DNA from: Blastocatellia bacterium | GTDB lineage: Bacteria; Acidobacteriota; Blastocatellia; UBA7656; JADIYM01 | Reading direction: 5' to 3' | Length of the DNA: 35,805 nt | Assembly: GCA_021463145.1 (NCBI GenBank) | Contig: JAJTWZ010000045.1 | Coordinates: 1 to 35,805 of the forward strand | Shown: positions 1 to 9,260 of the stretch, one piece after another | How positions within the stretch are numbered: the first letter of the stretch is position 1 | Layout: each line of letters opens with the position of its first letter | Made by a program: the position numbers and the translations under genes | The notes under the pieces: model-generated | What the model was told of the DNA's origin: nothing | Seen by the model: the letters and a program-made list of their open reading frames with translations, nothing else | The model's database searches: none

Positions 1-1305
1 GCCCGTCGAAGACAGGCTGGGCTCGTTCCGAACCCGTCGTTCGATTTCGAGCAGCGCACCGGCCGGTTCACGGGAGCGCCGGGCGAGAAGGAGACCACCG
101 TCGGCATCGCCGTGCCGATCGAGATCGGAGGCCAGAGGCGGTCCCGACTCGATTTTGCCGAGGCGGAAATCGCGGCGGTCGAAGCGGACATCGCCAACCG
201 GGAGCGTTTGCTCGTCAATCAGGTCCGAACCGGGTATGCGCAGGCGCTCTCCGCGGCACGAGAGCTTGCAATCCTCGACAACCTCGCACGGATCGATGGC
301 GAAACCGCCCGGCTTGTCTCCGTGCGAATCTCCGAGGGCGATTCGGCGCCGCTTGATCTTCGGTTGCTCCAGACGGAGATCGGCCGACTCCAGGCTCGAC
401 GCTCGCTCGTCGAAGCGCGGCTTGAAGCGGCACTGGTAGAACTTCGAGCGCTCGTCGGCGTTCCGGCGGACGAACCGCTACCGCTCGTCGAGGACCTCAC
501 GACCGTCACGTGGTCGGCGGCGCCTGCGTCGCTTGGCGAGGCCATGGCCATCGCCCTTCAGACGCGACCCGACCTTCAACTCGCGAGGCTCGAGAAAGTT
601 GTCGCCGAGGCCGGGCTTCGCCTCGTTCGTGCACAGGCAGCCCCGGACGTCACGGCGTTCAGCCGCTACACGGTCGAGTCGTCGGTCTTCGACGACACGC
701 CGGTCGGAATCATCCGCGATCGCGACCGGACACTCTCGTTCGGAGTGTCGATCGGCCTGCCGCTCTTCAATCGTAACCAGGGCGCCCGCGCCGAGGCCGA
801 AACCGCCATCGTTCAGGCTGAGCGTCGTCGCGCCTTCGCCGAGAACCGCGTCCGCGCCGACGTCTCGGCAGCCTATGCGCGGTTTCGTGCCGCCGAGGCC
901 GCTGTCTCGACATTCGAGCGCGATGTCATTGCGCGATCCGAGGCGAACGTCGAGTCGGTACGCGGCGCCTATCTCGTCGGAGCCTACCGAATCTCGGAGC
1001 TGCTTGCCGAACAGCGCCGACTCGTCGAGTCGCAGCGCGAGTTCACCGAAACGCTCGCCGAGCGATACCGCGCGCTCGCCGACCTGCAGGCTGCGATGGG
1101 GATTGCGCCGGACATTGGGGAACGACCGCGATCGTCGCCGCCTGCGCCTCGACCGTCGCAGGCAACGAGCTATCCAGGTGCTCAGCGCCCGGAGCCGGAT
1201 CCGGGCGTTGTCGCTCCAATTGGCTTCAACGTCCCAGTGATTCCTCCCGAATCGACTGCGCCGGTCATGGCGCGGACCACGGCCGCGGATTCGCAGCCGA
1301 AATGA
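1..1305 (+). CDS. Outer-membrane efflux protein, CzcC/TolC family (5' partial)
   Basis: Outer-membrane channel of a tripartite heavy-metal efflux system (CzcC/CusC type, two OEP repeats). The reading frame is open from the first base of the window, so the start lies upstream. The first visible residues match the usual region after the signal peptide, ending 'GLVPNPSFDFE'. Two long helical stretches rich in Ala, Arg and Glu (for example 'AEAETAIVQAERRRAFAENR') are the coiled-coil periplasmic barrel, and 'GVSIGLPLFNRNQGAR' is the typical OEP motif before the second hairpin. The C-terminal tail is Pro-rich. The stop overlaps a possible ATG of the membrane-fusion gene, so the two are probably translated together. 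Family assignment is firm; the metal is not determined by this protein. Confidence 0.93.
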   Translation, partial: ARRRQAGLVPNPSFDFEQRTGRFTGAPGEKETTVGIAVPIEIGGQRRSRLDFAEAEIAAVEADIANRERLLVNQVRTGYAQALSAARELAILDNLARIDGETARLVSVRISEGDSAPLDLRLLQTEIGRLQARRSLVEARLEAALVELRALVGVPADEPLPLVEDLTTVTWSAAPASLGEAMAIALQTRPDLQLARLEKVVAEAGLRLVRAQAAPDVTAFSRYTVESSVFDDTPVGIIRDRDRTLSFGVSIGLPLFNRNQGARAEAETAIVQAERRRAFAENRVRADVSAAYARFRAAEAAVSTFERDVIARSEANVESVRGAYLVGAYRISELLAEQRRLVESQREFTETLAERYRALADLQAAMGIAPDIGERPRSSPPAPRPSQATSYPGAQRPEPDPGVVAPIGFNVPVIPPESTAPVMARTTAADSQPK

Positions 1306-2768
1306 GGAACCCGACCATGAATGATCGCGCCGAAACTACACCAAACGAGAAATCGACCCGCCCCCTGGTGACTCCAGGAGCAGCGGGCGTCGAAAGCCAC
1401 AACCGGAATCCAAAATGGCGAGCAGGCATTGCCGTCGCTCTGCTGTTCATCGCCGTGCCACTCGTCGCGTGGTCGTGTTCATCCGGCTCGAAGCCGGAAA
1501 CGGCCAAGTCCGTCGACGAGCACGGCGACGAAGGCGGTGAGCATGCCGAAGCCGAAGGCAGCGAAGTCAAGCTCTCGCCTGAATCGCTTCTTGCAGCAAA
1601 GCTCGAAATCGAAGCCGTTACCGAACGCTCGGCCGTTGCGCCCCTTCGCGCGACGGGCGCCGTCGAACCGAACGCCGAGAAGACACAGCAGGTCACACCT
1701 CTCGTCTCGGGCCGCGTCGAACGCGTCAACGCCGCGGTCGGCGATTACGTGAAGGCCGGCTCGACGCTCGCGGTGATCTCGAGCCCGGATGTTGCCGAAA
1801 TGGCGGGCAAGCTTCGCGAGGCCGAGACGCGGCTGACGCTCGCCAAGCGAAATGTCGAGCGCGTCCGGCGGGCGGAGAACCGGGCCGGCGTGCTCTCAGC
1901 CAAGGCGCGTCTCGATGAGGCGGAGGCAGGCCTGCGGCGCACCCGAAGACTCGTCGACCTTGGTGTCGGAGCTGGCAAGGACCTCATTGCGGCCGAAACG
2001 TCGTACACGACGGCAAAGGCCGAATACGACTACCAGAGCAATATCGCGGTCAATCGCGAGGTACAGGAGGCCCAGGCCGAGGTCGAAACCGCCACGACCG
2101 AAGTCGGCCACCTGCGCGAGAGCATCCGGTCGCTCGGCGGCGGCGAAGGCTCGAACATCTCGCAGGTGACGCTGCGCGCCCCGAACTCGGGTCGCGTAAC
2201 GGAGCGGCTCGTCAACGTCGGCGCCGGTGTTGCCGCCGGAAGCCCGATGTTCACGATCGGAGACCTTTCGTCCATGTGGGTCATAGCCCGGGTTCCCGAA
2301 TCGCAGGTAGGGCTGCTGCGCACGGGGTCTCCCGCCGAAGTCCAGACCCCTGAACCGGGAGCCGCTCCGATCAGCGGGCGGGTCAACTACATTGATCCGT
2401 CGCTCGATGAAGCCACACGAACGGCTCGCGTGCGGGTCGAAGTCCCGAACCCCGGCGAGCGGCTCAAGGCCGGAATGTTCGTCCAGGTTGACTTCCAGGG
2501 CGCCGCGGGCTCGGGGGCGCCCGCCGAGCGCGAGCTCGTCGTGCCGGCATCCGCCGTCCAGCGCATCGGTGAGCGCACCGTCGTCTTCGTTCCGGTCGAG
2601 GACGAAGAAGGCGCATTCGCGGTGCGCGACATCGACGTCGGCGGTGAGATCAACGGGTATCGCCGAGTCCTCGCAGGGCTCGAGGTGGGCGAGAAAGTCG
2701 TCGCGAACGGCAGTTTCACCCTCAAGACCCAGCTGATGAAGGGCGAGATGGGGGAGCACGGACACTGA
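1302..2768 (+). CDS. Membrane fusion (periplasmic adaptor) protein, CzcB family
   Basis: Periplasmic adaptor linking the RND pump to the outer-membrane channel. An N-terminal membrane anchor (about residues 40-60, ending 'VPLVAWSCSS') is followed by a His/Asp/Glu-rich stretch ('DEHGDEGGEHAEAEG') that could bind metal, as in other CzcB-type proteins. Then come a lipoyl-like half motif ('VSGRVERVNAAVGDYVKAG'), a coiled-coil hairpin (about 165-260), the second lipoyl half ('LRAPNSGRVTERLVNVGAGV') and a beta-barrel domain. The Cys after the hydrophobic segment is not in a good lipobox. The start at 1302 overlaps the previous stop (ATGA); an ATG at 1317 has GAGGAA about 8 bases upstream and is equally likely. 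The RND gene starts 1 base after its stop. Confidence 0.93.
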   Translation: MRNPTMNDRAETTPNEKSTRPLVTPGAAGVESHNRNPKWRAGIAVALLFIAVPLVAWSCSSGSKPETAKSVDEHGDEGGEHAEAEGSEVKLSPESLLAAKLEIEAVTERSAVAPLRATGAVEPNAEKTQQVTPLVSGRVERVNAAVGDYVKAGSTLAVISSPDVAEMAGKLREAETRLTLAKRNVERVRRAENRAGVLSAKARLDEAEAGLRRTRRLVDLGVGAGKDLIAAETSYTTAKAEYDYQSNIAVNREVQEAQAEVETATTEVGHLRESIRSLGGGEGSNISQVTLRAPNSGRVTERLVNVGAGVAAGSPMFTIGDLSSMWVIARVPESQVGLLRTGSPAEVQTPEPGAAPISGRVNYIDPSLDEATRTARVRVEVPNPGERLKAGMFVQVDFQGAAGSGAPAERELVVPASAVQRIGERTVVFVPVEDEEGAFAVRDIDVGGEINGYRRVLAGLEVGEKVVANGSFTLKTQLMKGEMGEHGH

Positions 2769-2769
2769 C

Positions 2770-5700
2770 ATGATTGACGCCATCATCCGCTTCTCCGTCG
2801 CGCAGCGCCTGCTCGTCCTCCTGATGGTCGCCATCATGGTTGGCGCCGGCCTCTACAGCCTGCGAAGTCTCCCGATCGACGCCGTGCCGGACGTCACAAA
2901 CGTCCAGGTACAGGTCCTGACGGCGGCTCCGTCGCTCGCGCCTCTCGAAATCGAGCGGCAGATCACCTTCCCGGTCGAAGTCGCAATGTCGGGACTGCCC
3001 GACGTCGAGGAAATACGATCGGTTTCGAAGTTCGGCCTGTCGGCGGTGACCGTCGTCTTCGAAGAGTCGGTCGACACCTACTTTGCCCGCCAGCTCGTTC
3101 TCGAGCGGCTCTCGCAGGCCCGCGAGCAGATTCCGGAGAACATCGGGTCGCCCGAGATGGGTCCGATCTCGACCGGGCTTGGCGAGATCTACCAGTACGA
3201 GCTGAAGGCCGCACCCGACAGCGGCTACGACGCGACGTCCCTGAGAACGATTCAGGACTGGAGCGTGCGACGCCAGCTGCTCGGCGTTCCCGGCGTCACC
3301 GAGGTCAACAGCTTCGGTGGCTACGAGAAGCAGTATCAGATTCGCCTCGAGCCGGCGCGCCTTCAGAGCTACGGATTGTCGATTCGGGACGTTCTCGAAG
3401 CCGTCGTGCGCAACAACGCGAACGTCGGCGGCGCCTACATTGAAAGTGGAGCAGAACAGTACCTGCTGCGCGGAATCGGACTCGTCAATTCGACGGACGA
3501 CATCGCAAGAATCGTTGTGAAGACGGGACCCGAGGGCGTGCCGGTCTATGTCAGGGATCTCGGAGATGTCGTGACCGGCGCAACCGTGCGGCAGGGCGCG
3601 GTCACGGCCGATGGAGAAGGGGAAATCGTGGCGGGCATCGCGATGATGCTCAAGGGCGAAAACACGCGCACGGTCGTCGAGCACGTCAAGGAGCGCATCG
3701 AGCAGGTCATGACAACGCTGCCAAGAGGCGTCGAATTGATTCCGTTCTACGACCGAACGGAGCTCGTGGACCGGACGATCAAAACGGTCGTCACCAATCT
3801 TGTCGAGGGAGCCGTCCTCGTCATCATCGTGCTCATCCTGCTGCTCGGGAACTGGCGCGGCGCCGTGCTGGTGGCGACGATCATCCCGCTCTCGATGCTC
3901 TTTGCCGCAATCTGCATGAAGATCTTCGGCGTATCCGGAAACCTCATGAGCCTTGGCGCGCTCGACTTCGGCCTTATCGTCGATGGCGCAGTCGTCATGG
4001 TCGAGAACACGGTGCGACGGCGAGCCGAGGCGCAACACGCCGGCTCGAAGACCGCTCCCGAGCGGACGATTCTCGACGCGTGCATCGAGGTTGGACGACC
4101 GGTCGTCTTCGCGGTGGCGATCATCATGATCGTCTACCTGCCAATCCTCAGTCTCACGGGCATCGAGGGGAAGATGTTCAAGCCGATGGCGCTCACGGTC
4201 GTCTTCGCCCTCGCCGGATCGCTCATTCTGTCGCTGACCTACGTTCCGGCGGCGATGACATGGCTTCTGAAGGGGCACGTCTCCGAGACCGAGAGCTTCC
4301 TGATCCGGATCGCGAAGCGTTGGTACGAAGCGTCGCTACCGGTCGTCCTGAAGCATCGGCTCACGGCTCTCGGCATGGCCGTGGCGCTGTTCGTCGCAAG
4401 CGCGACCATCTTCCCGTTTCTCGGCTCCGAGTTCATTCCGCGGCTCGACGAGGGATCGCTCGCCGTCCAGGTGCAGCAGCTCCCGAGCGTGTCGCTGACG
4501 CAGTCAGTCCAGACGATCACCGAGGTCGAAAAGGTGCTCATGAGCTTTCCGGAGGTCACGAAGGTCGTCTCGAAGACCGGTCGCGCCGAAGTGGCGACCG
4601 ATCCGATGAGCATCGACTTCAGCGATCTCTACATCGAGCTCAAGCCTCCCGGCGAGTGGACCACGACCCACGACAAGGTCGAGCTCGTCGAGAAAATGTC
4701 GCGGGCGCTCGAGCAGCAGGTGCCTAATGCAGCATTCAGCTTCTCGCAGCCAATCGAACTGCGCGTCGCCGAGCTGATCTCGGGCGTGCGGTCCGACGTG
4801 GCCATCAAGCTGTTCGGCGACGATCTCGACACGCTCAAGAAAACGGCGGACGACATTGCGCGAGTCGTCAGCACCGTGCCGGGAGCCGAGGACGTGAAGG
4901 CCGAGGCGGCGACCGGATTGCCGCAGCTCCAGATCACTCCCGACCGGGCAGCAATCGCCCGCTACGGCATCAACGTCGAGGACGTCAACGACCTCGTCGA
5001 GACCGTCGTCGCGGGCAAGGACGCGGGGCAGGTCTACGAGGGCGAGCAGCGATTCAACCTCGTCGTTCGACTCGGCCCCGCGTCGAGCGAGAACGTCGAG
5101 ACGATCAAGGGACTGCTCGTGGTTGCGCCAAGTGGCGCGCGGGTGCCGCTCCGGGAGCTTGCCGACGTCAATCTTGTCGAGGGGCCGGCGCAGATCTCGC
5201 GGGAGGACACGCGTCGCCGCATCGGCGTCGAGCTCAACGTCCGGGGCCGCGACATCGGCAGTTTCGTCGCCGATGCGCAGAAGCGGCTCGAGACCGAGGT
5301 CACTCTGCCGCCCGGCTATTACGTGACGTGGGGCGGACAGTTCGAGAACCTCGAGCGCGCATCGGCCCGCCTGCTCATCGTCGTGCCGATCGCACTGTTT
5401 CTGATCTTCGTGATGCTCTTTACGACGTTCGGATCGGTGAAGCAGGCGGCCCTGATCTACACGGGCATTCCGTTTGCCGTAGTTGGCGGAGTTTTCGCCC
5501 TCGCACTGCGGGGAATGCCGTTTTCGATCTCGGCGGGCGTGGGTTTCATCGCCTTGTTCGGAGTTGCGGTCCTCAACGGGGTCGTGATGGTGAGCTACAT
5601 CAACAGCCTACGTGAAGAGGGCCGGTCGCTCGCCGATGCGGTCAGCGAGGGCGCCGCCACGAGACTCAGACCCGTCCTGATGACGGCGCTCGTCGCGTCG

Positions 5701-5862
5701 CTCGGCTTCGTTCCGATGGCACTGGCATCGTCGGCAGGAGCCGAGGTCCAGCGGCCGCTTGCGACGGTCGTCATTGGCGGGCTCGTGACGTCGACGGTTC
5801 TGACGCTCTATGTCTTGCCGATGCTCTACCGCTGGTTCGAGCGTGAACGCGTCGAATACTGA
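2770..5862 (+). CDS. Heavy-metal efflux RND transporter, CzcA/CusA family
   Basis: Inner-membrane proton-driven pump of the HME-RND family; 1030 residues is the normal length. TM1 is at residues 13-30, followed by a periplasmic porter domain, a block of membrane helices (about 335-490), a second porter domain and a final helix block (about 865-1020). The TM4 signature 'GALDFGLIVDGAVVMVEN' (about residues 396-413) carries the D, D and E expected of divalent-cation (Zn/Co/Cd) HME pumps of CzcA type. CusA-type Cu/Ag pumps usually have a different arrangement here, so divalent export is more likely, though not proven. The gene is packed directly behind the adaptor gene. A large antisense open frame (2722-4278) is a codon-bias shadow. 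Confidence 0.95.
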   Translation: MIDAIIRFSVAQRLLVLLMVAIMVGAGLYSLRSLPIDAVPDVTNVQVQVLTAAPSLAPLEIERQITFPVEVAMSGLPDVEEIRSVSKFGLSAVTVVFEESVDTYFARQLVLERLSQAREQIPENIGSPEMGPISTGLGEIYQYELKAAPDSGYDATSLRTIQDWSVRRQLLGVPGVTEVNSFGGYEKQYQIRLEPARLQSYGLSIRDVLEAVVRNNANVGGAYIESGAEQYLLRGIGLVNSTDDIARIVVKTGPEGVPVYVRDLGDVVTGATVRQGAVTADGEGEIVAGIAMMLKGENTRTVVEHVKERIEQVMTTLPRGVELIPFYDRTELVDRTIKTVVTNLVEGAVLVIIVLILLLGNWRGAVLVATIIPLSMLFAAICMKIFGVSGNLMSLGALDFGLIVDGAVVMVENTVRRRAEAQHAGSKTAPERTILDACIEVGRPVVFAVAIIMIVYLPILSLTGIEGKMFKPMALTVVFALAGSLILSLTYVPAAMTWLLKGHVSETESFLIRIAKRWYEASLPVVLKHRLTALGMAVALFVASATIFPFLGSEFIPRLDEGSLAVQVQQLPSVSLTQSVQTITEVEKVLMSFPEVTKVVSKTGRAEVATDPMSIDFSDLYIELKPPGEWTTTHDKVELVEKMSRALEQQVPNAAFSFSQPIELRVAELISGVRSDVAIKLFGDDLDTLKKTADDIARVVSTVPGAEDVKAEAATGLPQLQITPDRAAIARYGINVEDVNDLVETVVAGKDAGQVYEGEQRFNLVVRLGPASSENVETIKGLLVVAPSGARVPLRELADVNLVEGPAQISREDTRRRIGVELNVRGRDIGSFVADAQKRLETEVTLPPGYYVTWGGQFENLERASARLLIVVPIALFLIFVMLFTTFGSVKQAALIYTGIPFAVVGGVFALALRGMPFSISAGVGFIALFGVAVLNGVVMVSYINSLREEGRSLADAVSEGAATRLRPVLMTALVASLGFVPMALASSAGAEVQRPLATVVIGGLVTSTVLTLYVLPMLYRWFERERVEY

Positions 5863-5933
5863 TGCTGTCCAGACGGCACGGTCGCACGCTTGCGGCCGTG
5901 CCGAATCCAATCCCACGGGAAGAGTGAGTTGAC

Positions 5934-6284
5934 ATGAAGATGATCGTTGCGATGGTGCAGCCGTTTCGGTTGGGAAAGGTGACCAGTGCGCTCGAGGAGA
6001 TCGCGGGCTTTCCTGGCATGACGGTGACAGACGTGCGGGGCTTTGGCCGCGAGAAGAGCTCACGGAAGGAGGGATCGCCGCATCGCGTCATCGAGGACTT
6101 CGTCGAGTTCATTCCGAAGGCGCGCATCGAGATTGTCGCGCTCGACGACATGGTCGGCGCCATCGTCTCGACAATCGCTCGCGTTGCCCGAACCGGGAAC
6201 AACGGCGACGGAAAGATCTTCGTCTGGTCCATCGAGACGGCGATTCGCATTCAGACCGGCGAGTCGGGGGACGAAGCTGTCTAG
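5934..6284 (+). CDS. P-II family signal protein of the metal-efflux-linked type
   Basis: A 116-residue trimeric P-II fold protein. The N-terminus ('MKMIVAMVQPFRLGKV'), 'GMTVTDVRGFGRE' before the T-loop and the ATP-binding 'TGNNGDGKIFVW' are close to GlnB/GlnK. The T-loop (about residues 38-56, 'REKSSRKEGSPHRVIEDF') lacks the uridylylated Tyr-51 region of nitrogen-regulatory P-II and is basic and His-containing instead. P-II-like genes beside CzcA/CusA genes are a known separate subfamily whose function is not established. It lies 71 bases after czcA and 56 bases before the P1B ATPase, on the same strand, so it probably belongs to the same transcription unit. It may sense adenylate nucleotides or metal and act on the pump; that is inference. 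Confidence 0.9.
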   Translation: MKMIVAMVQPFRLGKVTSALEEIAGFPGMTVTDVRGFGREKSSRKEGSPHRVIEDFVEFIPKARIEIVALDDMVGAIVSTIARVARTGNNGDGKIFVWSIETAIRIQTGESGDEAV

Positions 6285-6340
6285 CGTGCGGCGCGCCAGG
6301 TCGTGGCATCAGCGACGCATCGATCCGGAGAGAGAGTGAC

Positions 6341-8722
6341 ATGACCCAACAGCTCGAACTCGCGCTCGACATACTGCTCCCGGAGCTTCCGGACGTTCGC
6401 GATTCCTGTGTCGACCGCCTTGCAAAACGGATCGCGGCCGTACGTGGGGTGACCGACGTCAGCGTCGACCGCGAGGGTGCACAGGGAACTCTCCGTATCG
6501 AATTCGACCCGGAGTTCCTTTCTCTCTCGGCAATCCGGCGACTGGCGACAGAGTCGGGTACCGAGATTTCCGACAAGTTTCGCCACGAGACCCTGCGCCT
6601 CGAAGGAATGGACTGTTCCGACTGCACGTTCGTCATCGAGCACGGAGTCGGCAGGCTCGATGGCGTACTGGTCTCCGCCGTCAACTACGCGTCGCAAACG
6701 CTGCGCGTTGAATACGATGCCTCGATCGTCGACCACGCAGCCATTGTCTCGCACGTTCGCGGGCTTGGCTACGACGTCGCCAGGGAGGGCGTAGCGGCGC
6801 TTGCGGCGAAGTACCGGGAACTCCTTGTTGCAATTGCCGCGGGCGTCCTCGTGGCCGCCGGATGGGCGCTCGACCGCTTTACCAGCACGCCGGCGATCTT
6901 CACCGTCTCCTTGTTTGTCGCGGCCTACGTACTTGCCGGCTATGACATCGCCAGGCACGCATTCCACTCCCTACTCGAGCGACGGTTCGATACGGATGTC
7001 CTGATGGTCGTCGCCGCACTCGGCGCGGCGGCGCTTGGCGAATTCGCCGACGGCGCGCTGCTCCTGTTTCTCTTCGGACTCGGACACGCACTCGAGGAGC
7101 TTGCGCTCGACCGGGCGCGCGACGCAGTGCGAATGCTCGGCGACCTGACGCCGAAGTCCGCCCTCGTCAAGCGCGATGGCAAGGAAGTCGAGGTCGGCGT
7201 GGCCGATCTCCTGCTCGACGACATTGTCATCGTTCGACCCGGCGTCCGTCTCGCCGCGGACGGAGTGATAGCCGTCGGGAGCTCGTCGATTGACCAGGCC
7301 TCCGTCACTGGCGAGAGCGTTCCTGTCGAAAGGGGACCTGGCGACTCCGTGTTCGCTGGAACGATCAATGGCGAGGGTGCGCTCGAGATCCGGGTCACGC
7401 GTCTTACTTCCGACAACACGCTCGCGCGCGTCATGAAGCTCGTCGAGGAGGCGCAGGGTCAGAAGACCCGCACCCAGCAGCTGACCGAGAGATTCACCGC
7501 CTGGTTCGTACCCGCGGTCATCGTCGGCGACCTGCTGCTGATGTTCGTACCGCTGGCTTTCGGCGTCCCGTTTCGTGACGCTTTTCTGAGGGCGATGACC
7601 ATGCTCGTGGCCGCCTCGCCGTGTGCGCTCGCCCTCGGGACCCCGTCGGCGATGCTCGCGGGAATCGCGCAAGCCGCACGCAAGGGTTTGCTCATCAAGG
7701 GCGGCGCACACCTCGAGACGCTTGGACGACTGCACACGGTCGCCTTCGACAAGACCGGAACCCTGACGCACGGACGCCCGGAGGTCACCGATGTCGTCGC
7801 ATTCGATCCGGGAGGCGTCCCGGAACGGAAGCTTCTCGAGATCACCGCAGCAGTCGAGACCCGCTCGGGGCATCCGCTCGCGCAGGCCGTTGTAAGAAAG
7901 GCCGAGAGTCTCGGGCTCGTTCTGCCGGTGCCCGGCGAGGTCACTTCGGTAACCGGGCGCGGCGTGCGATCGAGCGTAGACGGCATCGCGGTGCTACTTG
8001 GAAACCGCGGTCTTTTTCAGGAGAACGGAATTGAGGTGCCTGAACTGGTCGAGGCAATCGCCATCAGACTCGAGTCCGACGGCAAATCGACGATGATCGT
8101 CGGCTTTGATGGCGAAATCGTCGGGCTGCTCGCCCTCGCGGACACGCCGCGAGCGAACGCGGCCGGGACACTTCGAGAGTTGAAACGGATTGGCGTCCGA
8201 CGCACGGTTCTTCTGACTGGCGACAATTCGCGGGTTGGAAAGAAAGTCGCGCGCGATCTCGGCATCGACGAAGTTCGATCGGACCTCATGCCCGAGGACA
8301 AGGTCACGGCCATTCGCCAGATCGCGGCCGGCGAGGTCGTGGCGATGGTCGGCGACGGCGTCAACGACGCGCCGGCCCTGGCAGCAGCGAGCGTCGGCGT
8401 CGCGATGGGCGGCGCCGGAACGGACGTGGCGCTCGAAACGGCGGATGTGGCGCTGATGGGCGACGACCTCGGGAAGCTGCCATTTGCCGTGGGACTCGGT
8501 CGGGCGACCCGTGCCATCGTTCTCCAGAACATCGCGATCTCGATGGCGGTCATCGGGTTTCTGATCGCCACGTCGATACTCGGCGTCGTCGGCATCAGCG
8601 TCGCCATACTCTTTCACGAAGGCAGCACGCTCCTCGTCGTTGCAAACTCTCTGCGGCTCCTGATGTTTGGAGACGGCGCGAGCGCCGTCGCAGGTGCCGG
8701 CGTTGCCGACGATGTGACGTAA
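6341..8722 (+). CDS. P1B-type heavy-metal ATPase (SPC/HEGS type, P1B-4-like)
   Basis: ATP-driven export of a transition metal across the inner membrane; 793 residues. There are two N-terminal HMA-like domains: the first (residues 1-75) lacks the CxxC pair, the second keeps 'GMDCSDC' (about 89-95). Core P-type motifs are all present: TGES in the actuator, 'FDKTGTLT' with the phosphorylated Asp near 470, the His-Pro pair ('SGHPLAQAV') and 'GDGVNDAPAL'. The TM metal site reads SPC (about 426-428) rather than CPC, with 'HEGST' near 759; this combination fits the P1B-4 Co/Zn/Fe-type group more than Cu or classic ZntA pumps. GAGAGAG lies about 5 bases before the ATG. It complements the RND system by moving metal from cytosol to periplasm. 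Confidence 0.94.
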   Translation: MTQQLELALDILLPELPDVRDSCVDRLAKRIAAVRGVTDVSVDREGAQGTLRIEFDPEFLSLSAIRRLATESGTEISDKFRHETLRLEGMDCSDCTFVIEHGVGRLDGVLVSAVNYASQTLRVEYDASIVDHAAIVSHVRGLGYDVAREGVAALAAKYRELLVAIAAGVLVAAGWALDRFTSTPAIFTVSLFVAAYVLAGYDIARHAFHSLLERRFDTDVLMVVAALGAAALGEFADGALLLFLFGLGHALEELALDRARDAVRMLGDLTPKSALVKRDGKEVEVGVADLLLDDIVIVRPGVRLAADGVIAVGSSSIDQASVTGESVPVERGPGDSVFAGTINGEGALEIRVTRLTSDNTLARVMKLVEEAQGQKTRTQQLTERFTAWFVPAVIVGDLLLMFVPLAFGVPFRDAFLRAMTMLVAASPCALALGTPSAMLAGIAQAARKGLLIKGGAHLETLGRLHTVAFDKTGTLTHGRPEVTDVVAFDPGGVPERKLLEITAAVETRSGHPLAQAVVRKAESLGLVLPVPGEVTSVTGRGVRSSVDGIAVLLGNRGLFQENGIEVPELVEAIAIRLESDGKSTMIVGFDGEIVGLLALADTPRANAAGTLRELKRIGVRRTVLLTGDNSRVGKKVARDLGIDEVRSDLMPEDKVTAIRQIAAGEVVAMVGDGVNDAPALAAASVGVAMGGAGTDVALETADVALMGDDLGKLPFAVGLGRATRAIVLQNIAISMAVIGFLIATSILGVVGISVAILFHEGSTLLVVANSLRLLMFGDGASAVAGAGVADDVT

Positions 8723-8759
8723 CGAAATTGCGCCGGGGACTGAGTCGAGGGAACTTTCG

Positions 8760-8960
8760 ATGGGTCGTGGCAACGCGAAACGCAAGCGTCGGCTCACGTC
8801 AAGACCACCGCGGCCGATTCCGTCGCGTATCGATAGGCTGAGGGCCTTCTTGCGTCGAAACCTCGGACTCGTCGTACTTGCGATCGGCATCGCAGGCGCA
8901 ATCGTCTGGCGAATACTCCACTGGCTCGGCTACATCCACTCCCACCACCCTCGACATTGA
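8760..8960 (+). CDS. Small basic membrane protein with His-rich tail
   Basis: A 66-residue protein not recognised as any named family. The first 28 residues are strongly basic (Arg/Lys/Pro), one transmembrane helix spans about 35-55 ('LGLVVLAIGIAGAIVWRIL'), and the end 'GYIHSHHPRH' holds four His in ten residues. GAGGGAA lies about 6 bases before the ATG. It follows the metal ATPase by 37 bases on the same strand, so it may be the last gene of the efflux unit. Topology by the positive-inside rule puts the basic part in the cytosol and the His tail in the periplasm, where it could bind metal. The metal role is inference from context. Confidence 0.6.
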   Translation: MGRGNAKRKRRLTSRPPRPIPSRIDRLRAFLRRNLGLVVLAIGIAGAIVWRILHWLGYIHSHHPRH

Positions 8961-9029
8961 TGTTGCAGCCCACTGGATCGCGGGCAGCATCCACCAAGCG
9001 GTTCGGCCTCATCGTCCGGCCGGTCGAGA

Positions 9030-9260
9030 TCAACCGGTGTGACCGGGGTGCACGGTTGTGGCGACGGTTGCCGGATCGACCGCCATCCGCTTGGCAAACT
9101 CAAAAACGTAAGTCTTGAACCCGCCATGTCCGTTTCGCGTGTAGAAGTCGTATGCAAGCATTTCTTGAAGGGCACGATCGACAGTCCAGCTCTGGTGGGT
9201 CATCCGGTAGAGAGCGGTTCTCCCGACGGCGAGATCCGTCCAGGTCTCACGCTTGTGCGT
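9030..9260 (-). pseudogene. 3' remnant of a dual-specificity/tyrosine phosphatase-like gene
   Basis: On the minus strand an open frame without a start runs from just after a TGA (9261-9263) to a stop at 9030-9032. It reads 'GRTALYRMTHQSWTVDRAL', then 'QEMLAYDFYTRNGHGGFKTY'. This resembles the segment just C-terminal to the HCxxGxxR(T/S) catalytic loop of dual-specificity phosphatases; only the final Arg-Thr of that loop is left and the catalytic Cys is gone. It therefore looks like a truncated, inactive 3' end. Identification rests on pattern memory of this family. Confidence 0.45.

Noticed and set aside
2722-4278. 518-codon antisense open frame opposite czcA
   Set aside because: Asp/Arg/His-rich translation mirrors the codon bias of czcA; no RBS and no family.
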